Assembly (NCBI GenBank): GCA_025454675.1
Contig: JALONZ010000046.1
Location: 1-10,140, forward strand
DNA from: Anaerolineae bacterium
GTDB lineage: Bacteria; Chloroflexota; Anaerolineae; Aggregatilineales; Phototrophicaceae
DNA length: 10,140 bases
Reading direction: 5' to 3'
Of this stretch, positions 1 to 6,898 are shown in pieces. The position numbers and the translations under genes are program-made. Position 1 is the stretch's first letter. The number at the start of each line of letters is the position of its first letter. Below the pieces are notes generated by a model that was given only the letters and a program-made list of their open reading frames with translations, was not told the origin of the DNA and searched no databases.

Positions 1-936
1 GGCGACCCGCGTAATTATGCCATTGCGGGCATGGCGGGCATGATGGCAGGGGTGGTACGCTCACCAATTACCGCCATTATGATGGTGTTTGAACTCACCA
101 ATGATTACCGTTTCATCCTGCCTATTATGTTGGTGACGGTGGTGTGTATCGTCATCGCCGAAAAGTTTGCACCACATGGCATTTATCAATTGGCATTGGT
201 GCGAAACGGGATTAAGTTGCATCCGGGTCGTGATGTGGATTTGATGCAAGGTATCACCGTTGGCGAAGCCATGACCAAACCCGCCCCCACCATTAGTCAC
301 AAAGCGAATTTAACCGAATTGCGCGATATGTTCCGCAAAGAACATCGTAACGCGCTGTGTGTGTTGGATGAGGCAGGTGATTTGTGCGGGATTGTCACCC
401 TATCTGACCTGCAAAATGCGTTCCAATCGCCAGAAACAGCAGTCAATCTGCGCGTGGGGGATATTTGCACCCGCACCGTCTTAACGGCTCATGCCGATGA
501 TGTGTTGTGGAAAGCCATCAAATGGATGGGCGCACGCCAAATTGGGCGCTTGCCCGTGTTGGATGATGACGAAAAATTGGTGGGGATGTTGAATCGGGAT
601 GACATCGTGACCGCGTATAACACCGCCATTGAACGCAAAGTCAAAGACCAGCAGGTCAGCGAACAAATCCGCCTGAATACCCTCACAGGGGCGCATGTGT
701 ATGAATTGCATATCGGCGCACACTGCAAATTGGCGGGCATGTTGATTAAAGAGGTGGCGTGGCCCCCCGAAGCAGTGGTCGCATCTGTCATGCGGAACGG
801 GCGGTTGGTTGTGCCAAATGGAAGCACGCTGTTGCGTGTGGGCGATACCCTTTCGATTGTCGCTGACCCACATATCGAAAAGGCATTGCGGGCGCTATTT
901 GCCCAAATGCGCGATGATGAAACCAGTTGGGGGTGA
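1..936 (+). CDS. ClC-family chloride channel, C-terminal part with two CBS domains and a TrkA-C domain (5' end outside window)
   Basis: The reading frame is open from the first base, so this is the 3' end of a longer gene (311 residues visible). The first ~55 residues carry the ClC signature GVVRSPITAIMMVFELT followed by a hydrophobic helix, matching the last membrane helices of ClC chloride channels or H+/Cl- antiporters. Two CBS domains follow at about residues 84-141 (GEAMTKPAPTI, GIVTLSDL) and 151-210 (GRLPVLDDDEKLVGMLNRDD); in this family they sense nucleotides or gate the channel. Residues ~230-302 look like a TrkA-C (RCK_C) domain, with LRVGDTLSIVAD near the end. The protein would sit in the cytoplasmic membrane with its regulatory tail in the cytosol. 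The selectivity-filter motifs lie upstream and cannot be checked. The family call is firm; whether it is a channel or an antiporter is open. Confidence 0.92.
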   Translation, partial: GDPRNYAIAGMAGMMAGVVRSPITAIMMVFELTNDYRFILPIMLVTVVCIVIAEKFAPHGIYQLALVRNGIKLHPGRDVDLMQGITVGEAMTKPAPTISHKANLTELRDMFRKEHRNALCVLDEAGDLCGIVTLSDLQNAFQSPETAVNLRVGDICTRTVLTAHADDVLWKAIKWMGARQIGRLPVLDDDEKLVGMLNRDDIVTAYNTAIERKVKDQQVSEQIRLNTLTGAHVYELHIGAHCKLAGMLIKEVAWPPEAVVASVMRNGRLVVPNGSTLLRVGDTLSIVADPHIEKALRALFAQMRDDETSWG

Positions 937-966
937 TTTTTAACATTGGCGATTGGCAAATACGCT

Positions 967-972
967 TATAAT
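967..972 (+). promoter_or_regulatory. -10 box TATAAT upstream of the CPBP protease gene
   Basis: A perfect TATAAT lies 36 bases before the GTG start at 1009, in the short gap after the ClC gene. The best -35 candidate, TTGGCG at 946-951, leaves a 15-base spacer, which is shorter than ideal. The same TATAAT with similar spacing to the gene occurs before the helicase and the last minus-strand gene, which supports it. Confidence 0.5.
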
Positions 973-1008
973 GAATGGGATTGTTTGTTCTGATAAAGGA
1001 GATTGCTT

Positions 1009-1818
1009 GTGAATCCGTCTGCACAAACCAATTCATCACCAGTCCCATTTTTCATCTGGGTATTCATCTTATCTGTACCGTTTTGGATTATGGGCATGGC
1101 GATTCAGGTCGAATTACCAATCCCGCTACCCCTGAGTGCGCTCATGGCATTCAACCCGATGCTGGTGGCGCTCTTCCTCACCTACCGCGCCGATGGCATG
1201 ATGGGGGTTAAAGCATTACTGAGGCAGATTTTCGATTTTAATCGCATCCCGCGCAAACGCTGGTTATGGGTCATCTTCTTGATGATGCCCATCCTATCCA
1301 CCATCCAATTTTTCATCGTAGCAACCATATGGGAAGATGTTACCGATGTACAACTGCCGATTTTAGTCGGAATCCCGATGTTCATCTTATTTTTCATCGC
1401 GGCATGTGGGGAAGAATTGGGTTGGCAGGGTTACGCCTATGAACGCCTCGCACAAGGTCGGAGCGCACTCATAACCGCGCTAATTTTGGGGGTCATTTGG
1501 GCGGTGTGGCATGTCATCCCCTATACCCAAACATCCGATACCCTCACATGGGTGGTGTGGCAATGCGCGGTGACGGTGTGGTTGCGTGTCCTCATCGTGT
1601 GGGTGTATGTCAACACGGGTGAAAGCCTATTTTCATCCATCGTATTCCACACCATGATTAATGTGAGCGCGTTTCTATTCCCGAATTATGGTTCTTATTA
1701 TGACCCGTTCATCGCCACGATGGTGGTCATGAGTGGGGCGCTGGTGATTATTGGGCTGTGGGGAAAGACACTCAAATCGAATAGAATAAATTCAGAGATC
1801 CAATTAACAAAATGGTGA
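1009..1818 (+). CDS. CPBP family intramembrane glutamic endopeptidase (CAAX protease-like)
   Basis: A 269-residue polytopic membrane protein. The start is set to GTG at 1009 because AAGGAG at 996-1001 sits 7 bases away; the in-frame TTG at 1003 is only one base from that site. The CPBP (Abi/CAAX protease) motifs are present in order: the glutamate pair in CGEELGWQGYAYERL (E135, E136), the histidine motif WAVWHVIPY (H168) and the third motif FHTMINVS (H214, N218). Several hydrophobic helices surround them. Eukaryotic relatives (Rce1) cleave prenylated proteins; bacterial members are linked to bacteriocin maturation or immunity and to signalling, mostly with unknown substrates. Both neighbours seem unrelated, so the substrate cannot be guessed. 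The gene has its own TATAAT and is probably transcribed separately, perhaps reading into the gene at 1837. Family call is secure, specific role unknown. Confidence 0.88.
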   Translation: MNPSAQTNSSPVPFFIWVFILSVPFWIMGMAIQVELPIPLPLSALMAFNPMLVALFLTYRADGMMGVKALLRQIFDFNRIPRKRWLWVIFLMMPILSTIQFFIVATIWEDVTDVQLPILVGIPMFILFFIAACGEELGWQGYAYERLAQGRSALITALILGVIWAVWHVIPYTQTSDTLTWVVWQCAVTVWLRVLIVWVYVNTGESLFSSIVFHTMINVSAFLFPNYGSYYDPFIATMVVMSGALVIIGLWGKTLKSNRINSEIQLTKW

Positions 1819-1836
1819 TAAAATAGGGGGGAATGT

Positions 1837-2412
1837 ATGGTAGAGAATGATTCTATACAGTTCATTTTGGATGACTTGGTAAAATGGGATATTCTAGGAA
1901 TTACAAAAACATTAGCACAAAATTTTGTAGATGCGTGTCTCATTTGTCTTGATAATCAAAATCACTATCAACCAATAACATTGAATTTGGTTGAGAATAA
2001 ACAACCACAAAATGTGGAATTCATCTGGAATCAACCATTAACCGACCAAATACGGCGCACATGGCGCGATTTATATGAAGCAACGGAATATGGTGCAACA
2101 GGACTCGCTATTTTATTGGTCATCCAGCGCACATCTTATACGATTTTGGAGCGGTCTGTGCGTGGCATGGGATTTGATTACTGGCTTTTAGATAAAGAAA
2201 GCGCACAATCATCAGAACTGATTACACAAGGTAATGCCCGACTAGAAATATCGGGTATACTGAGAGCAAATACAGAATCTGTTATTCAGAGTCGTATCAA
2301 AGAAAAGTTGAATCAGGTCGCATTAGATACAACCTTCCCCACCCTTATCATTGTGGTGGAATTCAGCCGCCCAGAAGTACATATGGTATGGAAACATGAA
2401 CTCAATTCGTGA
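1837..2412 (+). CDS. conserved hypothetical protein, possibly nuclease-like; first gene of a two-gene unit
   Basis: 191 residues, started at ATG 1837 behind a G-rich ribosome binding site (1826-1831), 18 bases after the protease gene ends. I do not recognise a named family. The middle holds a hydrophobic helix (GATGLAILLVIQRT), then RGMGFDYWLLDK, a variable stretch, ARLEISGI, a basic helix (RIKEKLNQV) and a final strand TLIIVVEFSRPEVHMVWK. The order 'FDYWL ... LEISG ... VVEFSRP' resembles core strands of PD-(D/E)XK-type proteins, with D166-ish and E-ish acidic residues spaced as in that fold, but the usual lysine is not evident, so this is only a suggestion. No signal peptide is seen; probably cytosolic. 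Its base composition is visibly more AT-rich than the ClC and helicase genes. The next gene starts 17 bases before this one stops, which implies coupled translation and a shared role. Confidence 0.75.
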   Translation: MVENDSIQFILDDLVKWDILGITKTLAQNFVDACLICLDNQNHYQPITLNLVENKQPQNVEFIWNQPLTDQIRRTWRDLYEATEYGATGLAILLVIQRTSYTILERSVRGMGFDYWLLDKESAQSSELITQGNARLEISGILRANTESVIQSRIKEKLNQVALDTTFPTLIIVVEFSRPEVHMVWKHELNS

Positions 2413-2731
2413 TATACATCGAAAAGCAATGGAAATCGCCGATGAAGCATTTATGGCGAAACGACTTGGCGAATTAGACCGCGCCAAAAATCTATTCAGA
2501 CAAGCGTTTGAACTGGAATTTAGCATCGCGCAACAAGCCACCACTGAACCGAGTCGGTCTGTGTTATTCCGAAGCGCGGCAACACTCGCTTTACATGCAG
2601 AAGAATACCGAGAAGCAGAACGAGTAGCGGCAATGGGATTAAGTGGCAACCCACCCAACGAAATTGCGAATGAATTACGTGATGTTTTAGAACAGACGAT
2701 GGTTCATCTGCATTCAAAGCCAGTTCTCTAA
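2396..2731 (+). CDS. small TPR-like helical protein, second gene of the two-gene unit
   Basis: 111 residues, entirely helical in appearance. The start is ATG 2396 (MNSIRDIHRKAM), where the helical pattern begins; a longer in-frame version from ATG 2351 would add 15 residues that are only the out-of-frame copy of the preceding gene. Residues ~8-45 (KAMEIADEAFMAKRLGELDR, then a second helix) and ~56-85 (SVLFRSAATLALHAEEYREA and on) look like helix-turn-helix pairs of the tetratricopeptide type, with small residues at packing positions and a conserved-looking EPSRSVLFRSAA block. It ends in NELRDVLEQ. Such domains mediate protein-protein contacts, so a binding partner of the upstream 191-aa protein is the simplest reading, given the 17-base overlap. 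No catalytic residues are seen. Function unknown. Confidence 0.75.
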   Translation: MNSIRDIHRKAMEIADEAFMAKRLGELDRAKNLFRQAFELEFSIAQQATTEPSRSVLFRSAATLALHAEEYREAERVAAMGLSGNPPNEIANELRDVLEQTMVHLHSKPVL

Positions 2732-2766
2732 ACCCCAATCCATCGCATAGAACGCGCTTTATCGGC

Positions 2767-2772
2767 TATAAT
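2767..2772 (+). promoter_or_regulatory. -10 box TATAAT of the helicase gene
   Basis: Perfect TATAAT within GGCTATAATATC, 41 bases upstream of the helicase ATG. No good -35 hexamer is visible at 16-18 bases upstream. It argues that the helicase is transcribed independently of the two-gene unit before it. Confidence 0.5.
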
Positions 2773-2813
2773 ATCTTTAGCACGAGTTTTCGCATGTTAA
2801 GGATGTTTAGCCC

Positions 2814-5069
2814 ATGACCCAACCCTTCAAACCCCGCCCACATCAAGCCGAAGTCCTCAAATATACTGGTGGACGCATGGGCATTTCTGCCGTACCCGGT
2901 AGTGGCAAAACGCGCACCCTTGCCCAACTCGCCGCCAAATTGATTCAGAGTAAAAAATTGGCAGATGACCAAGAAGTGCTGATTGTGACACTGGTCAATT
3001 CCGCCGTGACCAATTTCAAAAGCCAAATTGACGGGCTGATGAATCAAAAAGGCAATTTGGCGGGGTTTGGCTATCGTGTCCGCACATTACACGGCTTGGC
3101 AAATGATATTGTCCGTGAAAAAGCGCATTTGCTGGGCATGGGCGATAATTTTACCATTCTGGATGAACGCGATTCGCAAACCATCATCACCGATGCAGTC
3201 GAAGCATGGTGCAAAGGGCATCCGCAAGGCGGAAGTGAATATTTTCTGCCCGATTTATCTGAGGATAGAGTCGCTTATCTGCTCATCAATGAATGGCAAC
3301 GCGATGCGGTTGGGATTGCGACCAATGTCATCAAGCAAGCCAAAGATTGGCGCATCACCCCCGAAGCATTACGCCAAAAATTGGACACTTTTCCGCAAAA
3401 ATTACCCCTCGCGGAGATGTGCCACGCGGTTTATGTCAATTATCAACGCAGTTTGGCGTATCGTGGCGCGGTAGATTTTCAAGACCTCATCAGCTACGCG
3501 CTCACCTTGCTAGAGGGGCATGAATCGTATTTAGACTTGCTCCGTAAAAAATTCCCATACATCTTAGAAGATGAAGCACAAGATAGCAGTGAATTGCAAC
3601 AATCCATCTTAGAATTGTTGGTGGGTAAAAAAGGCAATTGGGTGCGTGTCGGCGACCCGAATCAAGCCATTTACGAGACCTTCACCACCGCCAACCCCGA
3701 TTATCTGGTGAAATTCATCAATAGCAGTGGTGTGAAGAAACGCGAATTACCGCAATCGGGACGCTCCACCGCTTCGATTATTCGCCTTGCCAATTTCCTC
3801 ATTGACTGGTCACAAAGTCGCTACCCCGTGGAATCCGTGCGCGTCAAAGAACCGCTCAAATTGCCCTATATCCAAGTGACCGCGCCAGATGACCCACAAC
3901 CGAATCCGCCCGATAATCCGCGCCAAGTGGTGATTTATCCTGAACCGCTACGGGTGGATACATCAAAGGATGAAGAAATTGATGCCGTAGTCGCATCACT
4001 CAAACGGTGGTTGCCCCAAAACGCAGATAAAACGGTGGCGGTACTCGTCCCCAAAAATGAACGCGGTGGCAAATTTGTATTGGCACTGAAAAAAGCAGGG
4101 TTGCCTGTGGTGGAATTGCTCCGTAATACGACCACCACCCGCGAAACCGCAGGCGCATTATCGTTCATCCTCGATGCCCTCGCCCACCCTGATGCAGGCA
4201 AGGCATTGGGCGCGGCGTTCCGCGTATGGCGACGCGATGACCGCGAAAATGAGGTGGATAATGCGCGGAATGAACACATCATCAAGGTATTGAATGCGTG
4301 TGACCAACTCGAAGATTATTTATATCCGATGGGGGATGATTGGTTAGATAGCGAAACGGTGCAATCGCTGGTGGCAGAAGTAGATAGCGCCCATGATTTG
4401 TTGGTGCGCTTCAAAACCATGATGTACCGTTGGCAAGAGGCGATTGTGTTGCCGATTGACCAACTCATCGTCACCATCGCGGGCGAATTATTCAGCATCG
4501 CCACCGATTTAGCCATCGCGCATAGCCTCGCGTTGCATCTCAAACGGCAAGCGAATCTCAATCCGCATTGGCGCATCAATGAATTTGTGACCGAACTCCG
4601 CGCCATCGCCCAAAACAAACGCAACATCGCCAATTTGCCCGAAGAAGATGAGGATTATCAACCGGATAATTACAAAGGGGTTGTGACCATCGCCACCATG
4701 CACAAGGCGAAGGGCTTAGAATGGGATAGGGTATATTTGACCTCGCTGAATACGTATGATTTTCCTGCCGCCTTCCCCGAAGATAATTATATGGGTGAAT
4801 CGTGGTATGTACGCGATAAACTGAATTTGAGCGAAGAAGCCTTGCATCAACTCCGATGCTTAAAAGACGGCAATGTGTATGAAGAAGGGGTTGGTACGGC
4901 TCGCGGACGGGTGAATTATTCGGCGGAACGATTGCGCTTGTTGTATGTGGGCATCACCCGCGCCCGCCGTGAATTGATTTTGATGTGGAACACGGGCAGA
5001 AAAGGCGATTTGCGCCCATCGGTAGCATTCGAGGCGTTGCGTACCTTTTGGGAAACACACGGGCAATAA
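2814..5069 (+). CDS. UvrD/PcrA-like SF1A ATP-dependent DNA helicase
   Basis: 751 residues, a full-length 3'-5' superfamily 1A helicase. The start ATG 2814 follows AAGGA (2799-2803) with 10 bases between. Visible motifs in order: Q-motif PRPHQAEVL (residues 8-15, Q11), Walker A AVPGSGKTRT (26-35), motif Ia IVTLVNSAVTNFKSQI (57-72), Ib RTLHGLA (90-96), Walker B LEDEAQDSS (251-259), motif III GDPNQAIYETF (280-290), motif IV ELPQSGRST, motif V IATMHKAKGLEWDRVYLTSL (~624-643) and motif VI LYVGITRARREL (~709-720). The Walker B is DEAQ rather than the DEFQ of classical UvrD/PcrA. No C-terminal nuclease or zinc domain follows motif VI, so this is a stand-alone motor, not AddA- or RecB-like. It would unwind DNA in repair or in processing of foreign DNA. 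Neighbouring nuclease-like genes make an accessory or defence role possible, but a housekeeping repair role fits the sequence equally well. Confidence 0.92.
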   Translation: MTQPFKPRPHQAEVLKYTGGRMGISAVPGSGKTRTLAQLAAKLIQSKKLADDQEVLIVTLVNSAVTNFKSQIDGLMNQKGNLAGFGYRVRTLHGLANDIVREKAHLLGMGDNFTILDERDSQTIITDAVEAWCKGHPQGGSEYFLPDLSEDRVAYLLINEWQRDAVGIATNVIKQAKDWRITPEALRQKLDTFPQKLPLAEMCHAVYVNYQRSLAYRGAVDFQDLISYALTLLEGHESYLDLLRKKFPYILEDEAQDSSELQQSILELLVGKKGNWVRVGDPNQAIYETFTTANPDYLVKFINSSGVKKRELPQSGRSTASIIRLANFLIDWSQSRYPVESVRVKEPLKLPYIQVTAPDDPQPNPPDNPRQVVIYPEPLRVDTSKDEEIDAVVASLKRWLPQNADKTVAVLVPKNERGGKFVLALKKAGLPVVELLRNTTTTRETAGALSFILDALAHPDAGKALGAAFRVWRRDDRENEVDNARNEHIIKVLNACDQLEDYLYPMGDDWLDSETVQSLVAEVDSAHDLLVRFKTMMYRWQEAIVLPIDQLIVTIAGELFSIATDLAIAHSLALHLKRQANLNPHWRINEFVTELRAIAQNKRNIANLPEEDEDYQPDNYKGVVTIATMHKAKGLEWDRVYLTSLNTYDFPAAFPEDNYMGESWYVRDKLNLSEEALHQLRCLKDGNVYEEGVGTARGRVNYSAERLRLLYVGITRARRELILMWNTGRKGDLRPSVAFEALRTFWETHGQ

Positions 5070-5074
5070 GGTAA

Positions 5075-5080
5075 TATACT
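5075..5080 (+). promoter_or_regulatory. possible -10 box TATACT upstream of the Uma2 gene
   Basis: TATACT lies in the 43-base gap between the helicase stop and the Uma2 start, 33 bases before the ATG. No convincing -35 is seen at normal spacing, so read-through from the helicase is also possible. Confidence 0.3.
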
Positions 5081-5112
5081 AAACAATATAGATAGAGAGT
5101 TGAGGAAATACG

Positions 5113-5664
5113 ATGGTAATCAATGCAAAATTAGAGATGTCTGTCGAGATGTTTGATGAATGGGTTGCAACGCAGGAAGGCAATTACGAATATATTGCAG
5201 GGGATGCGATTGAAGTGAGTTCAAAGCATTACGCATCAGAAGTAGCAGGTAATATTTTTGAATTTGTTAAGACATTTGTCCGCATCAATAAATTAGGTCG
5301 TGTGACAGGTGCAGATGGTGGTTATCGTGTAGCAGGTGAACGATATATACCCGATGTGGGATATGTTTCGTATGCTAAACAACCCAATCGCTCTTTAGAA
5401 GGATATTTATCACATCCCCCCGATTTAGCCGTTGAGGTCATTTCTAACCCAGCCAATGCCAGTGAATTACACCAACTCCGTATCAAATTGACGAATTACC
5501 TACTTGAAGGTGTCACGGTTTGGGTGGTCAATCCAGAGACGGAATTGGTCGAAATTCATCGGAATAACCACCCTGTCGAAATTATCGGCAAAGATGGCAT
5601 TTTGCGCGGGTATGATGTGTTACCCAATTTTGAACTGGCGGTAAAAGATATTTTTGAGGAATAA
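5113..5664 (+). CDS. Uma2 family endonuclease (DUF820, PD-(D/E)XK fold)
   Basis: 183 residues. AGGA at 5103-5106 precedes ATG 5113 by 6 bases. The Uma2/DUF820 pattern is clear: an N-terminal MSVEMFDEWVA followed by YEYIAGDAIEVS (the 'YELIDGE' block), ERYIPDVGYV with P80-D81, DLAVEVIS (104-111) with E108, and RIKLTNYLLEGVTVWVVNPE (123-142) with K125 as the conserved lysine. These are the catalytic positions of the PD-(D/E)XK fold and all are present, so the protein should be an active fold member. Uma2 genes are abundant, often multicopy, in Cyanobacteria and Chloroflexota; their physiological role is not settled, and some are associated with mobile or defence contexts. The gene is a little more AT-rich than the helicase before it. 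A hairpin follows its stop directly. Confidence 0.9.
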   Translation: MVINAKLEMSVEMFDEWVATQEGNYEYIAGDAIEVSSKHYASEVAGNIFEFVKTFVRINKLGRVTGADGGYRVAGERYIPDVGYVSYAKQPNRSLEGYLSHPPDLAVEVISNPANASELHQLRIKLTNYLLEGVTVWVVNPETELVEIHRNNHPVEIIGKDGILRGYDVLPNFELAVKDIFEE

Positions 5665-5665
5665 A

Positions 5666-5687
5666 GGCGGATATATTTCAATCCGCC
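5666..5687. terminator. hairpin between convergent Uma2 and YceI genes, terminator-like on the minus strand
   Basis: GGCGGAT (5666-5672) pairs perfectly with ATCCGCC (5681-5687) across an 8-base loop, two bases after the Uma2 stop. On the plus strand no T-run follows. On the minus strand the stem is followed by TTTATT, so it would serve better to end the YceI transcript. Confidence 0.55.
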
Positions 5688-5704
5688 CAGAAAATATACA
5701 GGGT

Positions 5705-6610
5705 TTATGCGTCCACTTTGGTCGCTACGAAGTCAATGAACAAATCCACTTCATTCGCCACATTCGCCACAAATGGCACAGATGGAATCCGCAAATTGTA
5801 ATCGGGATACAAAATTTGCGCCACACCACTCCCCACCAAACGGCTATCCGATTCAACCGTCAGGGTCATTTGGAAGGTGACAGGGTTGGTCGTTTCGACA
5901 AGGGTCAAATCGCCCGTGACGGTGAAGGTGATGGTATCTCCCACCGCGACAGGGGTGGTCGGCAAGCCAGACACATCAGTCGGGACGAAACGCGCAAATT
6001 GATAAGCATCGGTGGATGATTGCAAAATGCGCCCACGAATAGCATTATCCCGATTGCCGTTATCGGTGCGGAGTGTCCGCAGGTCAATCACAATTTCACC
6101 GACTTGAGATGTATTGGGATTGGCAAAATCTACCACAATATCCCCCGCCACTTGATTGGTCGTCCCAACAACCGTGAACGGAGCGCCGTTCAGCTCTTCA
6201 TAAATATTGAAGCGCACTTCCGATTCTTCTTGAAGGATGCGGAACAATAGGCGTTCTGATGGTACAGATGCGACTTCGGTGGGGACGGGTTCAGCAGTGA
6301 CAGGTTCTTCGGGTTTGGGGATGTCAGTCGCTTCAACTTCTGGCAAATTACGAGTTTGTGCTTGGGATGAAACGGTAGCGACTTGTGTGCTGAGTGCCGC
6401 CACTTGCCCTGTCAGCCGTTCATTTTCGGCTTGCAATTGGCTATAAGACAGGGTGGGAATCGCATTCGGGTCGAGGGTTGGCGCGGTAACAGTTTCATCG
6501 GATTCGCCACTGCCCGCAAATAACGCATTGGATAAAAAGAATCCACCACCAACGCCCACACCGATTAAGACCAACGCGCCGATAATCAGCGCGATAGGGT
6601 TTAGTTTCAT
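5705..6610 (-). CDS. membrane-anchored YceI-like domain protein
   Basis: 301 residues, read on the minus strand from ATG at 6610; AAGGAG (complement of 6621-6626) lies 10 bases upstream. Residues ~6-33 form one N-terminal hydrophobic segment (signal anchor), 55-83 a predicted short coiled coil (SQLQAENERLTGQVAALSTQ), and 88-115 a Pro/Glu/Val linker. From ~120 onward it matches the YceI-like lipocalin-type barrel: an S-x-V-x-F strand (ESEVRFNIYEEL), VVGTTNQVAGDIVVD, a VGEIVIDLRTLRTDNGNRD block, the VGDTITFTVTGDLTL strand and PVTFQMTLTV. YceI proteins bind isoprenoid or amphiphilic lipids in the periplasm; here the domain would be held outside the cell membrane. No cytochrome b561 or other common YceI partner is adjacent. 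It has a divergent neighbour at 6899 and a convergent one at 5664. Confidence 0.85.
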   Translation of the reverse strand: MKLNPIALIIGALVLIGVGVGGGFFLSNALFAGSGESDETVTAPTLDPNAIPTLSYSQLQAENERLTGQVAALSTQVATVSSQAQTRNLPEVEATDIPKPEEPVTAEPVPTEVASVPSERLLFRILQEESEVRFNIYEELNGAPFTVVGTTNQVAGDIVVDFANPNTSQVGEIVIDLRTLRTDNGNRDNAIRGRILQSSTDAYQFARFVPTDVSGLPTTPVAVGDTITFTVTGDLTLVETTNPVTFQMTLTVESDSRLVGSGVAQILYPDYNLRIPSVPFVANVANEVDLFIDFVATKVDA

Positions 6611-6738
6611 AATTCAACATCTCCTTCATAACAACAAACAACTGATTCGTATATGCTTCAAAACTTGGCAAATCATACAGAGAAAATGTAAAAAATGTGT
6701 TATGTAGGCGTGGAATATTCATCAATTTATCATGATTG

Positions 6739-6752
6739 AATAAACGTTTATT
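6739..6752. promoter_or_regulatory. 14-bp perfect palindrome, candidate operator
   Basis: AATAAACGTTTATT reads the same on both strands. It lies roughly midway in the divergent intergenic region, about 130 bases from the YceI start and 147 from the secreted-protein start, so a dimeric regulator could serve both sides. No regulator gene is in the window. Confidence 0.35.
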
Positions 6753-6818
6753 TCTATTTCATACAATCTTCACGAAAATAGGTTATGACAAACATCATCT
6801 ATGAATAATGTAAAGAGT

Positions 6819-6831
6819 AACTTGAGGGTAA
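6819..6831 (+). repeat. 13-bp direct repeat AACTTGAGGGTAA, copy 1
   Basis: Identical to 7890-7902. It lies 67 bases before the secreted-protein start. The TTGAGG inside it is at the right place to be the -35 of the candidate promoter at 6822-6850. Confidence 0.6.
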
Positions 6832-6850
6832 CTATATGTGGCTTTAAGAT
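6822..6850 (+). promoter_or_regulatory. candidate sigma-70-type promoter of the secreted-protein operon
   Basis: TTGAGG (6822-6827) and TAAGAT (6845-6850) are separated by 17 bases, each matching four of six consensus positions. The start codon at 6899 is 49 bases downstream. Confidence 0.4.
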
Positions 6851-6898
6851 AAAAGTATCGCTTGAGAATTTTTCTCACACTCAAAGGAGCAATTGGTA

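Larger units (their letters stand above)
6611..6898. other. AT-rich divergent intergenic region
   Basis: 288 bases between the minus-strand YceI gene and the plus-strand secreted-protein gene, with no convincing gene. It holds the YceI ribosome binding site (6621-6626), the 14-bp palindrome at 6739-6752, the copy of a 13-bp repeat at 6819-6831 and a candidate promoter at 6822-6850. The minus-strand promoter for the YceI gene is not clear; a TATACG (complement of 6648-6653) is the best candidate. Confidence 0.6.

Noticed and set aside
481..959. Long minus-strand open frames antisense to the ClC tail (130 and 156 aa)
   Set aside because: They overlap a strongly conserved plus-strand coding region, have no ribosome binding site or recognisable domain, and their His/Cys/Ser-rich composition is typical of antisense translation.
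2351..2395. Earlier ATG start for the TPR-like protein
   Set aside because: It would add 15 residues that lie wholly within the preceding gene's coding end and do not continue the helical pattern; the ATG at 2396 fits better.
3067..3523. Plus-strand open frames of 135 and 76 aa inside the helicase gene
   Set aside because: They are out-of-frame shadows of an intact helicase with all motifs; no start signal is seen.
5654..6446. Plus-strand open frames opposite the YceI gene
   Set aside because: The minus-strand frame has a ribosome binding site, an anchor and the YceI pattern; the plus-strand frames have none of these.
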